Shown: positions 4,855-5,310 of the stretch, one piece after another
Position numbering within the stretch: position 1 is the stretch's first letter
Layout: the number at the start of each line of letters is the position of its first letter
Assembly (NCBI GenBank): GCA_039914705.1
Contig: JBDSOT010000074.1
Span: forward strand, 1-5,310
Source of the DNA: JBDSTW01 sp039914705
GTDB taxonomy: Bacteria; Pseudomonadota; Gammaproteobacteria; SURF-13
DNA length: 5,310 bases
Direction: 5' to 3'
The notes under the pieces: generated by a model
What the model was told of the DNA's origin: nothing
Seen by the model: only the letters and a program-made list of their open reading frames with translations
The model's database searches: none
Made by a program: the position numbers and the translations under genes

Positions 4855-5283
4855 TCACGGCGTAAACAGCCAGAAATAACCGGCATTGTAAAACACGTGC
4901 AACACGATGGCAGGCCGCACACTTTGATGCCTGTCGCGAAAGTAACCAAAGATGAGTGAGGGAAGAAACACCAGGGCAGCCCACAGCGGGGCATGATAAA
5001 AAAGATGAAACCCCGCGAACACAAGGCTGGTAAAAAAGTTGGCCAGTGAAATCGGGCCTAGCTTGCGGCCTCCCCAGGTCTGCCGGGTAAGCGCGCCTTG
5101 CAAGGCACCGCGAAACACCAGCTCTTCCAACACGGGATAGACCAGCGCCAGCAGCAAAAAGGTCAGTGGTGCGCGCAACGGCCACGCCAGATCCAGCGCA
5201 AGCGGACTGTCACACCACCACAAAATTCCCAAAAAAAATGGGGCGACCGCTATGGCCGCCCCAAATTGCCCATCACGCCACAC
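4855..5283 (-). CDS. CPBP-family glutamic intramembrane protease, MrtJ-like (JDVT-CTERM-associated type)
   Basis: An integral-membrane protease of 142 residues in the CPBP (Rce1/Abi, CAAX-protease-like) family. The three active-site motifs are complete: EELVFRG with Glu53, Glu54 and Arg58; FAGFH with Phe89 and His93; and LHVFYNAG with His129 and Asn133. Hydrophobic segments lie near 8-24, 38-52, 83-95, 100-113 and 124-140. The short length, the MWRDGQF start and the PSLIFGYFRDRHQS stretch resemble the protease MrtJ, thought to process JDVT-CTERM sorting tails, as exosortases do for PEP-CTERM tails. GTG 5283 is the only start available, because the frame is closed by TAA at 5310-5308 with no other start between. 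No clear Shine-Dalgarno is visible. No JDVT-CTERM substrate is in the window. Family call is firm; the MrtJ assignment rests on resemblance from memory. Confidence 0.85.
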   Translation of the reverse strand: MWRDGQFGAAIAVAPFFLGILWWCDSPLALDLAWPLRAPLTFLLLALVYPVLEELVFRGALQGALTRQTWGGRKLGPISLANFFTSLVFAGFHLFYHAPLWAALVFLPSLIFGYFRDRHQSVRPAIVLHVFYNAGYFWLFTP

Positions 5284-5310
5284 TTGCGGTAGCGTTACTT
5301 CTGTTGATTA

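Noticed and set aside
4753..4959. Plus-strand 68-codon frame
   Set aside because: It overlaps the end of the protease gene in antisense, has no ribosome site and shows no recognisable protein features.
1..5310. CRISPR arrays, tRNA or rRNA genes, insertion sequences
   Set aside because: No repeated spacer units, tRNA-like cloverleaf, rRNA motif, transposase or terminal repeats were seen on either strand.

Overview
The window looks like chromosomal DNA from a Gram-negative proteobacterium, probably beta- or gammaproteobacterial. The reasons are an outer-membrane polysaccharide export protein, a lipoprotein signal peptide, a sigma-54-type promoter and an exosortase-style EPS gene order. Base composition is close to balanced. 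All five supported genes lie on the minus strand, so the biological reading direction is from high to low coordinates.

Right part (5283 down to 4025). The first gene is a short glutamic-type intramembrane protease of the CPBP/CAAX-protease family. It most resembles the MrtJ protease associated with JDVT-CTERM protein sorting. A 137-nt gap separates it from a serine alpha/beta-hydrolase of the carboxylesterase/phospholipase type.

Middle (4024 down to 3493). These 532 nt have no convincing gene but are dense in signals. Read on the minus strand they hold: a dyad just after the hydrolase stop (possible activator site), a terminator-like hairpin, an IHF-like site, a near-consensus sigma-54 promoter, and a predicted leader of about 340 nt. 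The leader starts with a symmetric hairpin exposing GGA, is rich in GGA trinucleotides (13 against 5 TCC, counted by eye), and contains an intrinsic-terminator-like hairpin.

Left part (3492 down to 1). This is the start of an exopolysaccharide operon: a small unrecognised lipoprotein, then EpsE (periplasmic/outer-membrane export protein), EpsF (Wzz-type chain-length determinant of the inner membrane) and the first 214 codons of EpsG (cytoplasmic BY-type tyrosine kinase), which runs off the window. Together EpsE, EpsF and EpsG form the chain-length control and export part of a Wzy-type EPS pathway, of the kind that accompanies exosortase/PEP-CTERM systems. The EpsG N-terminus carries a tandem 24-5-24-residue motif like the c-di-GMP-binding MshEN domain. 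The suggested picture is an EPS operon controlled at several levels: sigma-54 activator at the promoter, possible CsrA/RsmA and attenuation in the leader, structured RNA between epsE and epsF, and possible c-di-GMP sensing by the kinase. Only the gene identities and the promoter match are well supported; the rest is inference from sequence.
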